DNA of 42,399 nt from the NCBI GenBank assembly GCA_018398765.1, contig JAHBMJ010004368.1, forward strand, positions 38,690-81,088. The letters run 5' to 3'. The notes beneath the pieces were generated by a model that made no database searches, was not told the origin of the DNA, and was given only the letters and a program-made list of their open reading frames with translations. Shown here piece after piece: positions 1-12,287 of the stretch (positions are counted from its first letter, which is position 1; each line of letters starts with the position of its first letter). The DNA comes from Chromera velia. Taxonomy: Eukaryota > Sar > Chromeraceae. Position numbers and translations under genes: made by a program.

Positions 1-43
1 TCTCCAGCTTGATGCACGTAGGGCACGAGAGAGTCGTGCTCAC
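1..43 (-). CDS. possible exon cut by the window edge
   Basis: On the minus strand a TGCAG acceptor preceded by a pyrimidine-rich stretch is followed by an open 43-nt segment. In one frame it reads VSTTLSCPTCIKLE, whose CPTC resembles the start of a RING-type zinc site; a second frame is also open. The same junction (CTGCAG followed by GTGAGC) could instead be an exon end with a donor. Too little sequence remains to decide. Low confidence. Confidence 0.2.
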   Translation of the reverse strand, partial: MSTTLSCPTCIKLE

Positions 44-1542
44 CTGCAGCGACGCACCGACAAAGAAAAGTAAGAGTCTGCGTGTGTGTGTATGTGTGTG
101 TGTGTATGTGTAGGTAGGTAGGGAGGCAGGCAGGAAGGCGGGTAGAGAGAGGAAGAGAAAGATGAAGAGAAAAAAGACAGAGGCAGAGAGAGACGGGGTG
201 CGAATGAATGACAGAGCGTTCAAGGAGGACTTCGAGCTACTGAGCGGGCATGAAGTGAAGGCAAGTTAGCGATGGGAAGCAAAGAAGAGCGCCAAACGTT
301 CGCTTCCATGACAGCGTGGAATGGAGGATGATACGGGACAGAGCAGGGCAAGCAGCCACCTCCGGCAAACCGGTTTTTGCAACAGACATGGGCAAGGAGA
401 CGGTTAGTCTCTCGCTCCTTCAAAGAGAACACCGGCCGGACCTTTTAACGCCTCTCACGCAAGCTTAAAAAAAGAAAGTATCTCGCTCAGCCTCCCCATC
501 TCTGTCTCTCCCTTCCCCCCTCCCTTTTGTCACTGCACAAAAGCTCTGCCTACCTCCTTGGAGCACCCCACACACGTTCGAAGAGGGGCGTTTTCCGTCT
601 CTGCTCCCTGCTCTCCAGGGGAGGAGGGATTTGCGTTTTCCTTCTCACCTTCTGCCATCACGGAGACAAGAGGAGGATGCTTTGGCTTTCTCTCTCTGAA
701 TGGCTGGTGTAAGAGGGCTGGATAAGGTGAAAGAGACGGAAAGCCAAGATTCGGCCCGGATTCAAAAGAGCGAGATCGAGGTGATCGATCCAACGATATG
801 CCGATCCGAGGATCTCCTATCTACGACCACTGATACCTGGCAACCAAAATGCCTTAGCGAGAGAATGTGAGGGAGACGTCGGTCGATTGAATCATCAAAC
901 AAAACGGCTGTTTGAAGGAAGATGATCGAAGTGTCTGCATGCACCTAAGTCCGAAAAGGGACGATCCCGGAAAGGCTTTGAGCGAAATGGTCCCGGAAAG
1001 TGCCGAGTCATACACGCGTCCCGGTCAATGCAGCGGAGACGCGGCAGCCGCACGGCAGCCAAACAACTCATCGCAGCTGGCAGATACTGCCAGCTAGTCT
1101 GACATAGTCTGACTATGTCTGACTGACTGAATTCAAAATTTCGAATCTTAAATGATTCAAGTACATCCGGCCCTGTGCTCCAGGCAGTTGCGGCAGGGTC
1201 AGTTGATTCGGGATGGCTTTGGAGGTGAGTCGCAAGTCTGGGATTGTCCAGCAGACAACCAACAAGAGACCAAACGGTATAGATATTACGTTCATACGTA
1301 CCCCCCCCCAATTGCACAACGTTGCGCATCCTTGACAAAAACATGACGTGTTCGAGGCCTTCCCTTTTCTATTCTACGCGAGGCACGTTGAGAGGTTGGG
1401 CCTGAACACACATGTATCATTGGGATTGTCTGTTCTCTGGAAGAAACAATAATTGAGCGACATCGAGCTTGAGCTAGGCGTACGATGGCAGCGCAGAGCT
1501 TCTCTTCCTTATCTTTCGGAAGAGAGAGAGGGGGGCAAAGAG
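44..1542. other. non-coding stretch upstream of the TTC14-like gene
   Basis: This stretch has a GT-rich microsatellite near 78-112 and purine-rich runs to about 200. ORFs of 60-170 codons occur on both strands, but none resembles a known family or has closing splice phases. It probably holds the 5' UTR and promoter of the gene starting at 1543. I see no clear TATA-like or other defined promoter motif. Confidence 0.4.
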
Positions 1543-4500
1543 ATGAAGACGGCGACGGAGGTAGGTGGATCGGGTGAGGGTGCGGTTGACCAGTCATGCA
1601 TGGATCGACGAATACGCAGGACAGGGACTCACAGATTGGAATGCCCTGAACCTTCTTCACACGAAAGACTGACCGAGCTAATTCTTGTCTCGTTTTCCTG
1701 TTTTGCTTTGACGGGATTTGGCCTCCTCTCCCAAGCCGCTTCTCTCTTTTGCTCATCCCCTTCTCCGAGGTCGCACAAATATGTTTTTCCAACTCAGAAA
1801 AGTTCATGGTGCTCGATGAGATGCATTGATCCGTCTCTTTGTCCCCCCTTCCTTTTGTCTCTCTGTTCCTTCTTCCCGCTGCTCGCCTTCTTCGCTTTTG
1901 CCTCTCTTCCCGTTTTTTTTCTCCTGCCCGCTTTTTTTTCTTTCCCCTCTGCTCCCTTTCTGCATGTCCTCTTTTCTGTTCGAGGAAACAAAAGACTTGA
2001 TGCTTCTCCTGGATGCTTCCGTGGACAGATTGGTCAGTCTTTTTTTTTTTTGGTTACCTGTTTCCTCTTCTGCTTGCTTCTGCTTAATTTCTCTTCTCTG
2101 TTTTTTCTGTCGCTGCGGTTCTTTCTTGTCTGTCTGAGTGTGACTTCTGCAGAGGGTGTCTCATCTCCTTCACGCTCATCTGATTCTATCACCTTTTGTT
2201 ATTCCCTCACTTCATCTACTAATCGATGCGTCTCCTCTTCTGACTGGCTGAAACAGTTTCTGTATGGGGCTTCTGTGTTTTTTTGGTTTTTTTCCAATGT
2301 ACATGCCTGCTTACTCCTATACGCTTACTTTTTCGGTTCCCTCCTCTTCTTTCTCACAGCCGGCCTGCTTATTCTTCTGCCTTTTGCCTCCCCGCTTCTT
2401 TTACTGACTGAATGGAAGGAAGGAAAAGGAGAAAAAGAATGTAGCCTGTGTGTCTGTCTCTTGGTCTCTCCTTCTATGTCCCTTTGTTTCTCCCCGTCCG
2501 TGTTTGTGTCTGTATATGATTTTTTGTTTTGTTTTGTTTACACCTACCTCATCTTTGTTTGTCTTTGCTTGCAGGTCGCGAGTGGATTCGGGAGACGAGC
2601 TCTTGCTGCGGCGGATCGTTTGGAGGCTTCTCTGTCTTCTTCTTCTTTTGGGACAGTATCTGCTTCTGCTTCTGGAGGCTCGCGGGCAGCGGCGGGAGGG
2701 GAAGGGGGAGCGAGTTCCTCTGCCTCTTCTTCTTCCTCGTCGTTTGCTCACCCGGGGTCCGGTGGTGTGGGGGTGAGTACAGAGGGGGCGGGCTTTCAAC
2801 CACCACAACCTGAGGGGGGGGGGCAGAGGCGAGAGTACAAGAAAGGAGAGAAGGGAGACGACAGAGAAGGAGGGGAATCGAAGCCCCCCTCTGCTTCGTC
2901 TGGCCTCTCTGCTTTCTTGCGGAAGAAGGAGAAAGAGAAAGAAAGAGAAACAGAGAACCCACCTTCCTCCCCACAGCCGCAGCTGCCCTGTGAAGTCCTA
3001 CTCATTCAGCAGAACCTGGCTCACGTTGATACCGGGTATCCGGATGCGTGTACGTGGATGTCCTTTGGGTCTTCTTCTTCGTCCTCTTCTTTCCCTGAAC
3101 GTGGGGAGCGGAGCTTTCAAACTGAAAGGAAAGGAAAGGAGGGAAGGCTGCTGATTCAGTCCCCACCTCTGTTGCCAACCCCCGCTCTCCCTCTGACAGC
3201 AGGGAGAGAATTTCGAGAAAAAGAAAAAGAAAATGGCCCCCCTCTCCAGTCTCCTTCGTCTTCCTCTTCTCCTCCCCCCTCTCAGTTCTTCCACGGGGCC
3301 TACGTTATCGATTTTGTTTTTGCTGACGGCCCCTCCTCCTCCCATCGGGTCTCTTCCTTGGGACCTGAGGGGGGAGGGAGAAAGACTGGGGGGAGACAGG
3401 AGAAGAGCGGGGTGGGGTGTGTGACGCGGGTTGTCCTGGAAGGATCGTCGAGGGGTCGCCTCACGTTCTTGCAGGTGGGTGCTGAGGGGGGGGGCAGAGG
3501 GAAAGAAAAGAGACTGACTGCATGGCTGCATGTGAATCTGTTCCTCCCTCCCTTGTGGGACTTGACGTATGGATGTGTCTGCGTGCCTGTGTGTGCTTGC
3601 ATTTTACTCCACTCCCCTGCCTGTGAAAGGCCTTACATGCTGTTCTGTTGGTAAGTGTGCGTCACGAAATGAGGTCCCTGTATGTCTGTCTGTCTGTGCG
3701 GAGAGGGGATGTGGCTGTGAAAACATGAGTGGCAGTGAGTTTGTGTGTGGGGGGAGGCAGATTGTGAACCTGGGTTTGTCCGTGTGTGCTTCCGGCTTGG
3801 CGTCCGTTTTTCTCGGTGTGGAGTTGGTGCATATGTGAAGCGTCTTTACCATTCTGCCTACTCCTACTGCTTCTACTGCTGCTGCTGGTGGTGGTGTTTG
3901 TGCAGAATCTGCGGCCCGGTTCGGTTGCCAGGGGCTTCGTCTGTGGATGGTCAAAGTGCGTGAGTGAGTGTACGAAGCAGTGAGTGAAAGAATGAATGAG
4001 AGAATGGACGAAGAAAGGAAGGAAGTTAGGAAGGAAGGAAGGAAAGGACGAAGGAACGAAGAAATGGCTACAAGGACTTCTATCGCGCGTGGTTGTTTTT
4101 CCTGTGTTGAAGGTCCAGAGTGAAGCTGAATGCAGCCTGGTACAGCTTCTGTCAACGGATGTATTTGAAAACTTTTTTTTGGTCCGTGCACTATTTTGTC
4201 GTTTCGACGTGACCTGCTTGTCTCTGTTGTTCTCGTTTTAGTCATCTTAGTCATCTGAGTGAGCACATTTATTTTCATACAGATTCTTTCTCTTAAGAAA
4301 AAAAAAAGTTGTTCTTGTTGTATTCATCTTCGTCATCTGTCTGAGTGAGAAGGAAATGAGCAGATCGAATCAGTGGAGTGTCTCAGCGTCAATGAGTCGC
4401 CATTGAGCATTCTTGATCATTGACTGCTGCGTGGGGCGGTCTTTTTGTCTTCACGCTCCATCCAACTCATGGTCGGCGTCTGCTCCCTCCCTTTCTTCCT

Positions 4501-7500
4501 TCCTTTCAGGAAAGACGACTGCCTTCTTGTTCGAATTGTCGCGTGCGAGAGGTACATCGGAGGGGGGGGGAAGGGAGATGGAAGAGGGGGCAGACCCCCT
4601 TCACTTTCTCCTCTTCCTGCTTCTTCTTCATCTTCTTCGTGTCATCATCAGAGGAATGGAACGGACGGAGAAGAGGGTGGGGCCCGGGGGGGTTCGGTGG
4701 GAACAGACAACTGCAGTCTTCGTTTGGTTTCAGCGCTTTTGTGCAGCTCGTCCTCTTCGTCGTTTTCGCGGGGCATGAGAGGCGCGGTAATGGGAGGGGC
4801 AGAGGGGAATAGAAATAGAGGGGGGTGGGAGGAAAGGGCCGATTCTAGTTCTTCTTCAAGTCTTGTCGCGGGCGGGGGGCACCGTGGCAGTGGTGTTTTT
4901 GGCGTTGTCTTCAGGGGTGATCTCCAAGTGATAGAAGGCGACTGGGGCGCTCCTGGAGTTATTTCGTTTCGGGACATTCCTGTGGGCACTGCTATCCGGT
5001 GTGCGGTGGTCTCACAGCAGTCTCCTGCTGCCTTGTCGAGCTCCTGCTCAATGGGGGGGGCAGCGGCAGCAAACCAGGGGGGCAGGCCTGGGTGGAGAGA
5101 TGCAGAGAAGCTCGAAGCGGTGGGTTGTGTAGAATTAAATATGCAGTCTCGCAGACAGACAGACAGAATGAGAATTCATGAACAGAGAGGTGCTTCGATC
5201 ATTTTTTTTCTTCTCAATGCTGACTGACCAGTTTGCATGTCTCATGAGGAAGAGAGAGGTGAAAAGGGAGGAGTGAGGAGATGCATGCATGAACATTGAT
5301 TCATTCATTCAAACAGAAAATAAAAAAATACAGCCAGGCGCACTGGGTTGGGCAGGCAAGTTTTTCGGGGAGCAGGATCGCGTAGAAGTGCACTCATCTG
5401 ACTGGCACATGCTTTGGTGAATACAAGTTTGATTCGTTCCATCGGGTGGATTGATCTGCGTGCGTCCTTGCCTTCGCAATCCGCTCCTTCCTTTCTGCTG
5501 CTCAGAACCCTTTTGGCGTACCTTCTCTGCCTCACTTCGTCTGTTTGTTTGTGGGTCTATGTTTGCATGCTTTTCTATTTGTTTGTTTGTTTGATGGAGC
5601 AGCTGGAGGCTGACGTCCGTTTGTCTGGAGATCCCCACTACCTCAGAGAGGAGACGGGGCTGCTGCGTCCCGGACCGTCCTCGTCTTCCTCGTCCTCTTC
5701 TTCTTCCTCTTCTTCAGTCGCAGCACCAGCAGGTAGAGAGAGAGAAAGGGAGAGGGGAGTGGATATTCAGAGGCGACTGGGCGTCGTTGCCTTGCTAGGG
5801 GAGGGCGAGAGTGAAGTGGAAGGAGACGGCGGGAGAGAGGGAGAGGGAGGAGACGGGAGGGATGGAGAGGGGGAGGGGGAAAGGGAGATGGGCTCCGGCA
5901 TCTCCCTGTCACCTACTTCCGCAGAGAAGAGGAAGACGAGGGCCCCCCACAGCCGCCACAGGCTCAGCAGACTGGATTGGCACGACCCCAGAGTCCTTCT
6001 GTCGCGGTTACCCTTGATCATCAGAAGAGATGTTCGGTGGGTTTGTTTTGTTGTGTCCTTCTATTTCTGTTTCCTTAATTCTCTTCTCTTGATGAGGGAG
6101 GGAGGATCTGATCTATCTATAAAGCACCTTCACTCGTTGGCTTCCCAGCTGCTAGTGTCCTCCCAAGGAGTCTCGTGTCTTGTTTTGCTTTCTATCCTAC
6201 AAACAAACATTTTTCTTCACGCATTCGCTCCGCGATAGTCGCCTTCGGTGTTCCAGCCAACAAATATGCATGTCTGTGTCGGCTGACATACATGCACCAA
6301 CACCGTGCGTGCATCTGTCTGTCTGACGTTTCTGCTGGGCGTTGTGAGTTTCTAGTGCCGTATCTCCTCCTGTGGTATTCCTCTGCTCGGCTGCGGTTTT
6401 TTTTCTTTCCTTTTCTTGTGTCCTTCTCTGCGGCTGGTCTCCTCTTTCTGTCTGTCCTACCTGTGACTCGCTCTTTTACAGGTCAAGGAAAATGTTTTCA
6501 TGCTTTATCGGTAAGCATGACTCCGCCAGTCTCTTTTGCTAACTCTTTGTTGGGTCTGCAGATTCGGGAACCCTTATTCGTTCTTGGGTGTATGTACAAT
6601 ACATACATACAATGTATTCATACATCCATATTTGTTCTTTGTATGTATTCGTTCTTGTATGTATTGGGCAGATTCGGGAACCCTTATTCGTTCTTGGGTG
6701 TATGTACAATACATACAAACATACAATGTATTCGTTCTTGTATGTATTGGGCAGATTCGGGAACCCTTATTCGTTCTTGGGTGTGTGCACTTCTCTTGGG
6801 GTGTCCACTCCCGGGCGGCGACTGTTCCCTTCCCTCTCTCTGGAGACAAGCGTGAAGGGAGAGGGGAAAGGGGACCACGAGACAGCAGGGACAGGCATGG
6901 GACAGTCACTGCGCTCTGCCGCCCGAGGGGCCGAGGGACAGGAGGGAAATGAAGCGCTTGGTGGGCGGTCAGTTGCTGTTCTCTTTTCTTTCTGCACTTG
7001 GGTCCCTGCGACGTCTGTCTCCTCTATCTCTGTGCGCGTGTCTCTCTCATGCAGTTTGCACTTTTCTTTCTTCCTTCTCGATTGAAGTCAGGCAGGGGGT
7101 CGTGACTGCCTTCGTTTTGTCTGACTTTCGGTTGCGCACAAATAGAGTCACAAATGAATCAATCAATCTACCTGCATGTGTGAGTGCGTGTGTTTGTGTG
7201 GAGTCGTCAGATGCCATCTGAGAATTCATGACTGAAATTTGAGTGATGCTCCTGCATATTTGCAGCCTCTCAAAAGTGCAGGCGCTGCAGTGGGCAGAGA
7301 GGCGCGTGAGGGAGGGAGTGGCGATCGCCAAATCGTCCAGAGGGTCTGTCTGTCTGTCTATTGTGCTGTTTGTTTGTTTGTTTCATCGGCAGTCAGGAAG
7401 GATGGAGGGAAGAGAGGAAAGCAGACAGACAAAGACAGTGTGCGTGTCTGCTTGTGTGAGAGAGAGAGAGAGAGGGAGAACGAAAATGGATGTCTGAAAC

Positions 7501-10214
7501 AAACAAACCTGCATGATGCAGTGACTCCGATTTCGATGAGGCGATCGCGTTCTACGACTCCGCCCTGGACTTGGTGAGCAACCACGAGGATGCCCTGGTC
7601 GCAAAGGGGGCTGCTTTGGCGAATCTGGTGGGGGGGGGGCGGGCGGCTCGTTTAATTTGCGTTGCATGAGGGGATAGTGGGTGACGTATGAAGGATCGCG
7701 TTTGTCTGCTTGTGTCTGTTGGTATTTGTTCGCAGTTGAATCGTTCACAAGGTGTTCTTGTGTCTTTCTTTGTTCTATTGTTTTGATGTGACAACATATG
7801 AAAGAGGCAGTCGTGCGGTCTTGTGTTCTCTTTCCGGGTCGCGACGTTGTGTTCCTTTGATGAATGAAGGGATGACGAATTGATTGATTTGAATTCAGCG
7901 CATGGAGGGAAGGGGCCTCTGCACCTGAATTTGCCTTCCGTGTGATGAATGCGCTGTGGCTCGATCGGCCTCTTTTTGTTCTGTTGCAGTATTTTCGGAG
8001 TCTGTCAAAGTTGACCGAATCGGTGTATGTCCCTCGATCGCCTTCCTTGCTGCCTTATTCGTTCCTTCGTCTTACCGACAAGCTGCCATGCTGCCTCCCT
8101 CCCTGCCTCCCTCCCTGCCTGCCTGCCTGCAGGGGAAGTTCCAGGAGGCACTGGAGCTCTTCCAACGAGCCCTTCGTCAGTCGATCCTTTCGTCGTTGAA
8201 AATAGACAGATTGGTGGAAAGATGGATAGATGGATGAACGAATGAATAGATACCTTCAGGGAGACAGACAGACAGACACACAGATAAGCAGACAGACAGA
8301 CAGAGAGACAGATAGACATGCAGGCAGGCAGACAGACAGACAGACAGACAGAGTTCAGGTATCTTCAAGTCTAACTTTCAGGCAGAGTGCCCTTGTGAAA
8401 GAGCCCGAGCGAAGGGATGAGAAGACAGAGACAGACTGGACACGAACCAACGAAGGAATAAAGGAATGAGTGAATGCAACAAGCGTGACACGGAAATAAG
8501 GGAAGGGAGAAATGAAAGCGATGGGCCCTATAATTCATGCATCTCTGCATGTGCAGGTTTTTTTCCAGAGAACAAAAACGCGAAGCAATACAGCGAGGCA
8601 ATCTGGTCTCGCATGGCAAAAGCGGAGAGGGAGGCGTGTGCCCGTTTTTTTGTGGAGAGGACGGACAACAGACAGCAGAGAGGCCCGACTTCTCTTTCTA
8701 TGCCCTCAGGCAAGAACGGGCTGCTGGGGGGACAGGCTGATGGAGCAGCGGTGTCGTCTTTCGAGTTTGATCTTCAGGCACTCGGGGGGGAGAGTATAGA
8801 GAGGCGAGGACACAAGAGGAGGCACAAAGAGACGGATCGGATTTCGATCTCTTCTTCCTCCTCTTCTTCCTCTGGGTCGTCGTCTTCGTCTTCTGCTTCC
8901 TCTCCGCTTTCGTCTTCTTCATTGTCGGCTGATGAGGGGAGTGCACGGAAGAGAAGGGAGAGGGAAAGGAAGACAAAGAGAGGGGGAAAGAGGGAGAAGG
9001 GGAAGGAAAAGGAGAGGGATCCGTTTGCGTTATTGGAGGAGAAATGCGAAGCAGTTGAAGCTCTCTTTGCTGGAGGAGGCGGTCAGACAGTTGGGCCCGC
9101 GCTTCCTCCTGGCATTGGCATTTCGTCGAGGGGCAAAAAAGTGAAGAAAGAGAAAGGCAAGAAACAAATGGGTAGAAAGAAGGAATCAAAAAAGAAAAAG
9201 TTACGCAAGCCGAGTAGGCACAAAGACGACAAGCAGAGGGAGAGGGAGAGGGAGAGAATGGCGGAAGACAGGAACGATCGATCGAAAAAAAAGAAGAAAC
9301 AGAAAGAAAGCAAGCACAGAAAGGATTCAAGATTTTACTCTGACCACTCTTCGGACATCCCTGCCGACCGTTCTCCAGCTCCACGATTGCGCTCTCCAAA
9401 AGAGAAGGAAGAGAAAGAGGGCCGGGGGACGAAAATTGAGAAAAAAGGGAAAGAAGAACCTCATCACACAGGGGAGAGGTTGCCGATGAATTTCCTCTGC
9501 AGCTCTGATGATCGACGGGAGAAAAGAGAAGGAGGCACATCCACCGACAGGCAAAGAGAGGAAGCGCATGCCGATCAACAGAGTGGTGATGGACAGGTTC
9601 ATGAGGGGCGCAGAGAGAAAGAAAGAGAAACGAGAGGCCAGGAGAAGACCAAACACGAAAGAAAGAGAAGCCTCGATCCGCACAGCGATACAGACAGTCA
9701 CCTGTCGACACACAGACACAAAGACGGACCGGAGAAGAGCAAGAAGAGAGGCAGAGTCAGCCTGAAAGGAGGAGACAGAGACTTGGATAGCGAGGCAGAC
9801 AGTGAACGAGACGGAAAGTCAAGAGAAAAGGAGAGGAAAAGTAAGAAAGGAAGACACAGAGATGAAGAACGGGAAAAAGACAGGAAAAGTAGGAAAGACA
9901 AAAGAAAGAAAAGCAGGCACTCGTCTCCTTCCCGCTCTCCATCCCAAGACAGGGACAGGAACAGAGACAGACAGACACACGCAGACGCCCTCCAACACAT
10001 CAATTCGCCTCCTGCCTCGTCTACTCCCTCACGCTCACCTTCACGCCCCCCCCCGTCTGCGCGTCTCTCTCAGTACCGAAATTCGCCAGGAGGCGAGAGA
10101 ATTTCCTTCCCCTCAGAGAAACCCTGGGATCGCCGAGACGCATACCTGAATGACTATTCAGATTCTGAAGAGGAGAAAGCGAGGGACAAGTCAAAGGGAA
10201 AAACAGAAAAGTAG
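1543..10214 (+). CDS. TTC14-like protein: S1-like domain, TPRs, Ser/Lys/Arg-rich tail
   Basis: Proposed exons: 1543-1560, 2575-3474, 3906-3955, 4510-5119, 5603-about 5732, a second piece ending at 6036, 6482-6510, 6755-6967, 7266-7343, 7522-7627, 8133-8175 and 8557-10214. All phases close except between 5603 and 6036. The order matches animal TTC14. An S1-like stretch begins NLRPGSVARGFVCGW and continues KKDDCLLVRIVACE, then PGVISFRDIPVGTAIRC. A linker holds LPVTYFRREEE and ENVFMLYRFGNPYSFL. TPR helices follow: LQWAERRVREGVAIAKS, DFDEAIAFYDSALDLV, EDALVAKGAALANL, GKFQEALELFQRAL and ENKNAKQYSEAIWSRM. The last exon encodes about 550 residues of poly-Ser, Lys/Arg and RS-like sequence, as in TTC14. 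Family members are nuclear and RNA-associated; the role here is inferred. The start MKTATE was chosen because its donor at 1561 leaves phase 0, matching the 900-nt second exon. Low-complexity inserts interrupt the S1 region. Confidence 0.72.
5603..6036 (+). other. unresolved exon pair with a frame change in the TTC14-like gene
   Basis: From 5603 the frame following from the previous exon reads LEADVRLSGDPHYLREE and stays open. The segment that joins in phase to the exon at 6482 uses a different frame, open only from 5815 to 6036, reading LRHLPVTYFRREEE. An intron must lie between, perhaps with its donor at 5733 (GTAGAG), but no acceptor with a pyrimidine tract is visible in the purine-rich DNA. 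An indel in the G-rich run is the alternative. Confidence 0.4.
6545..6780 (+). repeat. triplicated acceptor plus mini-exon in the TTC14-like gene
   Basis: Three copies of a block begin right after GCAG at 6562, 6672 and 6755. Each carries the same 26 nt, encoding FGNPYSFL in the gene's frame, followed by GTGTATGT (copies 1 and 2) or GTGTGTGC (copy 3). Copies 2 and 3 also share the preceding TATTGGGCAG context and ATACA-rich spacers. Only copy 3 leads into the long coding exon ending at 6967. Copies 1 and 2 are 26-nt potential exons whose inclusion would shift the frame. Confidence 0.75.
8259..8351. repeat. (GACA)n microsatellite in an intron
   Basis: Imperfect GACA/GATA tetranucleotide array inside the last intron of the TTC14-like gene (8176-8556). 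It is one of many such arrays in this window's introns. Confidence 0.9.
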
Positions 10215-10781
10215 AACGAAGGGGAAAATGGAGGCCTTCCAAGTTGTATACAAATTAAATCAGCACAGATCGCGGCAGCGAAGACTGTATACGTAAATCT
10301 GCGGGAATTATAAGTGGGAAATCCATCGTTCGCAACACTCTATCTGGGATTCCGAGTCTAATAAAATCATTCTATAAACGCTCTACAATAGTGATAGTCT
10401 GTAGATGTATTAGCATGATTCCAAACAAATGATAATACCTAAACTAGTAACTATAAAAATGTATACTACAATTAGCACGATAATTTAGAGTTAGGATATA
10501 GAATTACCAGAGCATATCATTAATTAATGTGTTATACAGGTTTTCTAAGAGTTTTTCTCGATCCTACTGCACAGTTCACTATAGGCGTGATCCCAATACA
10601 TTTATTTATATTTAGTGACCAGATTTGATTTGATATTAGCTAGTAGGATTTGATTTGATTTGAGCTTCAAACTCAAACCTGACCAGATTTGAGGTTGAAG
10701 TCTAGAGGTCACTCTCGATGCTAGAGCCGACAGCGCACTGAAGACGACATGACACAGTCAACACCATGCACTAGCAAATCC
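10215..10781. other. AT-rich 3' flank of the TTC14-like gene
   Basis: Directly after the TAG stop the composition turns AT-rich. AATAAA-like stretches (for example TAATAAAATC near 10362) could serve as poly(A) signals. A block rich in GATTTGATTTGA lies at about 10613-10700; a diverged inverted copy lies near 12895-12960. No coding sequence is apparent. Confidence 0.5.
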
Positions 10782-10789
10782 TAGAAAGC

Positions 10790-12279
10790 CGGGCTAATAT
10801 TAGGAAAAGGTTCAAGATTCAAGGTTCACTTCGAAGTAATGAACCTGAATCAGGTTCAAAAACAGGTTCAAAAACAGGTTCACTTTTAATTAATAGAAAC
10901 CTCATTTTTTTATGTTATTTTATGCCTTTAAATTAGGCTTTAATGCATTTTTAGAACGTTTTATTATAGAATCTATGCCTTAGTAGTGTTTTTAAATAAT
11001 TTAAATCAATATTTTTGCTCACATTAGGTGCTAGTCTCAAGTTATTCACTGTTTATAGTCGAAAATTAGTAATCAGAAAAGCCTAAAAAAAATGGAAAAT
11101 ACCATAATTAAATTTATATGATCGTATCAATCATGACAATTTAGTTAATATAAGACCGTCACAGCGTTTCTTTCTTTCTTTCATCTGCTCACTGGTTGCC
11201 CTGCGGCCCCTGCTTCCCCCTTCCCTCTCCGTGCACCGCCGCCTCTTTGACCTGCTGCTCCCGGCCCGGCCTGTTACCCCCCCCCTTGCTCCCCCCCATG
11301 GCCCCCACCGCTCCCAGCTACCGCGGGTGGCACCCAAACATCTAGGTTTGCATTCGTTCTAACCTTTTGCCACATAAAATCGGATTGAAACTCTGTTTTC
11401 GAATACTCATTAGTGCACCCGATCATCTGAATTAGCAATATTGTGTCACCTGCTTTGTACTTCACATGAGGAGCAACATTCTTGTTCAACCCCCCTCTCG
11501 TCCACTGCAGAGCCTGCCCAGTGTTGTACTCAGTCCCCATATATGAAATTTCTGACCATCGTACCGTTATTGTTGGAACCCCCCTCTTAGAAAAGGTGCA
11601 CACAATCTTAAGCTTTCCCTGCATACCAACAAAGAGGGCGTTTAGCCCGCAGCGGAATGTCAACATATCCCCCCTCTAGAATTTTTTTCAACAAAGAGAA
11701 TGAAAAAAGATTGTACAGTGAAAGAGGTCGGACCCATGGGTAGCCCTCTTGTAGCTGGGAGTTCAAAAAAAAAGATCCGGAGACGGCAGTAGCGGAAGCA
11801 AGCAGAGGGACTGCTGCCGGTATGAGTCTGAAGCAGCCCCTCCAAAAAGACATTATCAATTATACTGTCGTGCAGACTGCTGTCAAACAAACTCTATACT
11901 TCCTCATTCCTTCAGTGAAGACTGTCCGTTTTGATGCAGGGCCTTACAAGCGGAAAACTTAGTAAGTCACGTGTACTTCTTCACTTCTGCAACCGTCAGC
12001 ATAAGTTTTTATGCTGACATATGATGCTGATATATGCTGACATGCGTCTGTCTAACACAATAGATTGAACCGGCTGGGAACAGTTGTTGTGCGCGCGGCT
12101 CCGGCTCCTTATTTCACCTATATCGGCCGTAGGTGGCGCAGGCCTGGCCGGCTTTGTGCCAGTGGCCGCGCGTCTGGCCTCCAAAACAGGTTTAAAACAG
12201 GTTCAACAGGTTCAAAACAGGTTCAACAGGTTCACTTTTTCAGATTTGAACCTTTTCTCAATGAACCTTTTCCCAGCCC
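10790..12279. mobile_element. hAT-like non-autonomous DNA transposon
   Basis: Inverted ends: the left end begins CGGGCT and contains GGAAAAGGTTCA; the right end, read inward on the opposite strand, is GGGCTGGGAAAAGGTTCA. They are flanked by a perfect 8-bp direct repeat TAGAAAGC at 10782-10789 and 12280-12287, the target-duplication size of the hAT superfamily. Both subterminal zones carry repeated AGGTTCA/AACAGGTTCA motifs (about 10808-10890 and 12186-12275). The left end has a few extra bases (AATATTA), so the copy is old. No hAT transposase is visible. The interior includes an unidentified minus-strand ORF. Confidence 0.65.
11274..11666 (-). CDS. unidentified ORF inside the hAT-like element
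   Basis: A 130-codon frame on the minus strand with balanced, non-repetitive composition, unlike the spurious frames around it. Segments include GKLKIVCTFSKRGVPTITV, VRWSEISYMGTEYNTGQAL and FQSDFMWQKVRTNANLDVW. The last part runs into a G-rich low-complexity tract before the stop. I do not recognise the family. It could be a captured host fragment or a remnant element protein. The true start and any upstream exons (the minus strand stays partly open to about 11890) are unknown. Confidence 0.35.
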   Translation of the reverse strand: MLTFRCGLNALFVGMQGKLKIVCTFSKRGVPTITVRWSEISYMGTEYNTGQALQWTRGGLNKNVAPHVKYKAGDTILLIQMIGCTNEYSKTEFQSDFMWQKVRTNANLDVWVPPAVAGSGGGHGGEQGGG

Positions 12280-12287
12280 TAGAAAGC

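Noticed and set aside
1453-3654. 733-codon open frame read as one exon
   Set aside because: Its 5' part (1561-2574) is a T-rich intron-like sequence with a donor and acceptor, and it is open only by chance. The coding part is 2575-3474, with a small first exon at 1543.
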